From contig CAMDVP010000171.1 in the NCBI GenBank assembly GCA_945877525.1, positions 1 to 6,619 of the forward strand: DNA of 6,619 nucleotides. The letters run 5' to 3'. Of the stretch, positions 4,271 to 6,619 are shown one piece after another. The DNA is from an uncultured Clostridia bacterium (GTDB lineage Bacteria; Bacillota; Clostridia; Christensenellales; Aristaeellaceae). Position 1 is the first letter of the stretch. Each line of letters begins with the position of its first letter. Under the pieces are notes generated by a model that saw nothing but the letters and a program-made list of their open reading frames with translations, had not been told where the DNA came from and searched no databases. The translations under genes and the position numbers were made by a program.

Positions 4271-6618
4271 GTCGGCTCAATACAAACGCGCCGGCAGACC
4301 GCGGACGCTCCCCCGGCATGCTGCGCCGCAAACTGATCCGGGATTTCCGGGGCGGGGCCATGCAGTTTCTGGCCATTATTCTTCTGTGCGGGCTGGGAAC
4401 CTGGTGCTTCAGCGGCTTGGACGGCGCGTGGCGCATGATGGACGTATCCACCGAAACTTATTTTGAGGAAAACAATCTGGCGGACTTCTGGGTCAACGCT
4501 TCATCCCTGTCCCAGCTGGATCTTGCGCGGCTTGAGCATGTAAAGGGCGTGGCGCAGGTGCAGGCGCGCACCAGCCTGGAGCTGGACGTGGTGGGCCTTG
4601 GGGACGGCGTGTCCCTGGAGGTGCATGCCACCAACGGGGACATTGCCATCAACACTCCCCTGGCGAAATCCGGCGAAATGATGCAGCCCACAGACGCCCG
4701 TGGCTGCATGCTGGATGACCGCTTTGCCGAGGCCAACGGCCTGCAGGTGGGCGACAGCATCACCCTGGATCTGCTGGGGGAAGAGCGCACCTTCATCATC
4801 CGGGCGCTGGTCTGCACCCCGGAACATATTGTCACCGCCAAGGACGTAACCCCCGATCCCAGGCATTACGGCTTCGCCCTGATTTCCAGCCGGGTAGTCA
4901 GCCAGTTGCCCTTTACCGAGGCGCTGATTTCCCTGGAGGAGGGCGCGGATGAAAAGGCTGTGGAGCAGGAAATCAGCCGTCTTTTGCCCAGCGCGCTGGT
5001 GGTCACCCAGGAAACCAAGCCCAGCATAGCCCGCATCCGCAACGATGTGGTCATGTTCCGGGGATTGAGCTACCTGTTTCCCATCATGGCCTTCGCCGTG
5101 GCCGCCATGATTGTGATGACCACCCTCAGCCGCATGATTGAAAATCAGCGCATCCACATGGGCACGCTGAAGGCTCTTGGCTACAGCGACAGGAAAATCC
5201 GCCTGCACTACCTTTCCTACGCGCTGTGGCCCTCGCTGATCGGCTCGGTGATCGGGCTATTGTGGGGACATGCCTGCCTTCCCTATGTCATTTGGGATCT
5301 GGAAGCGGGCAATTTCAGCTACCCCTATCAGCTGCACCCGCCCATTTCACTTCTGGCCTGGTCGGCAGTGGCGCTGGACGTGGGGCTGAGCGTATTCATC
5401 TGCATGCGCACCTATCGCAAAGCCGCCCGGGAAACCACCGCTTCCCTGCTTCGGCCCAAACCGCCCCGTGCGGGCAGCCGCATCTTCCTGGAGCGCATCA
5501 CGCCCCTGTGGCGGCGTTTTTCCTTCAATACCAAGATGATTGTGCGCAACCTCATGCGCAACAAGAGCCGCACCTTCATGTCCCTCATCGGCATGCTGTG
5601 CTGCAACATGCTGATCATCTGCAGCCTGGGCCTTCAGGAATCTATCTCCTACACCGCCCATGAGTATTACGGCGGCGTCCTCAGCTATGAGCTGCGCGCC
5701 GATTTGGAAAGCAGCAGCGCCGGCACCATTGAAAGCTACCGCCTGCGCCTGGATGCGGGCGCCGTGGAAGGGGTCATGGAGCAAAGCGTCAGCCTGCGTT
5801 CCAATACAGTAACCCGCACAGCGCTGCTCTCCGTGCTGGAAGAGGATCAGACGCTGGTGCTTCTGGGGGACAAGCAGACACTGCTTCCCCTGCCGGAGGA
5901 CGGCTGCATCATCAGTGCCAAGCTGGCTCAGGTGCTGGATGTCTCCCCCGGCGACAGGCTGACCGTCTGGCTGCCCGGGGACACGGATCCCGTAGAGATC
6001 ACCGTCGGCAGATTATGCGAGACCAACTTCAACCAGAGCGTCTACATCAGCCGCGGCCTGTGGGAAAGCTTCCATAAGGGTGAATTCCGTCCCACCGCGC
6101 TGCTCATTGATAAGCCCTCCGACCTGTGCCGCCACCAGCTGGACGAGATGGACGAGGTCAGCGCCATCAAGCGTCCCGCCGACCAGTATGAGCAGACCAT
6201 GACCATGATGGAATCCACCTCCACGGCATTTTCCATTCTCAGCGGTGTAGCCCTGGGCCTGGCCTTTGTGATCTGCTATAACATGGGCCTGATGAACTTC
6301 ACCGAACGTACCCGCGACTACGCCACCCTGAAGGTGCTGGGCTACCATCAGAGGGAAATCCGCCGCCTGATGCTCCGGGAGAATGACCTGACGGCTATTC
6401 TGGGCGTTGCGCTGGGCATTGTCCCCGGCATTCTGCTGACCGCCGTGATTCTCAAGTCGGTGGAAACAGACTCCATGGCCTTTTCCGCTATCGTGTCTCT
6501 TTCCTCCATTCTGTCGGCCAGCGCCATCACCTTTGTCTTTACCTGGCTGATTCAGTGGTTCCTTACCCGCAAGGTACGCTCCATCGACATGGTGGAGGCC
6601 CTCAAGAGCGTCGAATAA
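4264..6618 (+). CDS. FtsX-family ABC transporter permease with duplicated core
   Basis: A complete 784-residue membrane protein, the partner of the upstream ATPase. By eye it has eight membrane segments: about 34-51, 267-288, 318-338, 360-382, 437-457, 655-676, 709-730 and 744-767. This is two copies of a one-plus-three layout, each first helix followed by an external domain of about 200 residues (52-265 and 458-654). Both halves carry the FtsX motif: MGTLKALGYSDRKI (299-312) and YATLKVLGYHQREI (686-699). The external domains also resemble each other (GCMLDDRFAEANGLQVGD at 147-164, GCIISAKLAQVLDVSPGD at 547-564). It ends DMVEALKSVE, as in many FtsX-like permeases. GGAGG lies 7 bases before the ATG. 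Such permeases transmit ATPase motion to the outside rather than form a classical channel. No HlyD-like adaptor is seen; one could lie beyond the right edge. Substrate unknown. Confidence 0.93.
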   Translation: MVSRLNTNAPADRGRSPGMLRRKLIRDFRGGAMQFLAIILLCGLGTWCFSGLDGAWRMMDVSTETYFEENNLADFWVNASSLSQLDLARLEHVKGVAQVQARTSLELDVVGLGDGVSLEVHATNGDIAINTPLAKSGEMMQPTDARGCMLDDRFAEANGLQVGDSITLDLLGEERTFIIRALVCTPEHIVTAKDVTPDPRHYGFALISSRVVSQLPFTEALISLEEGADEKAVEQEISRLLPSALVVTQETKPSIARIRNDVVMFRGLSYLFPIMAFAVAAMIVMTTLSRMIENQRIHMGTLKALGYSDRKIRLHYLSYALWPSLIGSVIGLLWGHACLPYVIWDLEAGNFSYPYQLHPPISLLAWSAVALDVGLSVFICMRTYRKAARETTASLLRPKPPRAGSRIFLERITPLWRRFSFNTKMIVRNLMRNKSRTFMSLIGMLCCNMLIICSLGLQESISYTAHEYYGGVLSYELRADLESSSAGTIESYRLRLDAGAVEGVMEQSVSLRSNTVTRTALLSVLEEDQTLVLLGDKQTLLPLPEDGCIISAKLAQVLDVSPGDRLTVWLPGDTDPVEITVGRLCETNFNQSVYISRGLWESFHKGEFRPTALLIDKPSDLCRHQLDEMDEVSAIKRPADQYEQTMTMMESTSTAFSILSGVALGLAFVICYNMGLMNFTERTRDYATLKVLGYHQREIRRLMLRENDLTAILGVALGIVPGILLTAVILKSVETDSMAFSAIVSLSSILSASAITFVFTWLIQWFLTRKVRSIDMVEALKSVE

Positions 6619-6619
6619 G

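Noticed and set aside
4321..4323. Internal ATG (Met20) as the permease start
   Set aside because: Many FtsX-like permeases begin close to such a sequence, but no ribosome binding site precedes it, whereas ATG 4264 has GGAGG at 7 bases and couples to the ATPase gene.
4501..5208. 235-residue minus-strand open frame opposite the permease
   Set aside because: Antisense shadow; no ribosome binding site or recognisable domain, and the plus-strand frame is certain.

Overview
The window looks like part of the chromosome of a GC-rich member of the Bacillota, probably class Clostridia. Three things suggest this: strong GGAGG-type ribosome binding sites before almost every gene, sigma-A type promoters (TTGACA/TATAAT-like), and the gene families present (PadR with a DUF4097 protein, DUF1292, a TetR with a Firmicutes-type C-terminus, and an FtsX-type ABC exporter). 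This is inferred from gene content; no marker gene is present. There are no RNA genes, CRISPR arrays, insertion sequences or phage genes.

Layout from left to right. (1) Bases 1-1035, minus strand: a two-gene unit of a PadR-type repressor followed by a DUF4097-type protein that runs off the left edge. The two genes overlap by 4 bases (ATGA). (2) Bases 1036-1211: a divergent control region with one promoter pointing each way. (3) Bases 1212-2676, plus strand: an NADP-type isocitrate dehydrogenase of the eukaryote-like (IDH1/2-like) class, then a small DUF1292 protein starting 1 base after its stop. (4) Bases 2688-2723: a strong hairpin acting as a terminator between convergent genes. (5) Bases 2726-3310, minus strand: a TetR-family regulator. 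(6) Bases 3311-3568: a dense 258-base control region between tetR and the transporter. It has a near-consensus tetR promoter, one or two promoters toward the transporter, quasi-palindromes that could be TetR operators, and a TTCACGGA direct repeat with 11-base phasing. (7) Bases 3569-6618, plus strand: an ABC ATPase and a 784-residue FtsX-family permease overlapping by 7 bases. The permease stop codon is complete one base before the right edge.

How the parts fit. The TetR protein is divergently placed from the ATPase-permease pair and probably controls itself and the transporter, the usual arrangement for inducible exporters. The PadR protein probably autoregulates its own operon with the DUF4097 protein, which suggests a cell-envelope response module. 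The isocitrate dehydrogenase makes 2-oxoglutarate and NADPH and is the only clear central-metabolism gene; its coupling to DUF1292 is unexplained. No single gene here is a new family. The most interesting parts are the tetR/transporter control region and the duplicated architecture of the permease.
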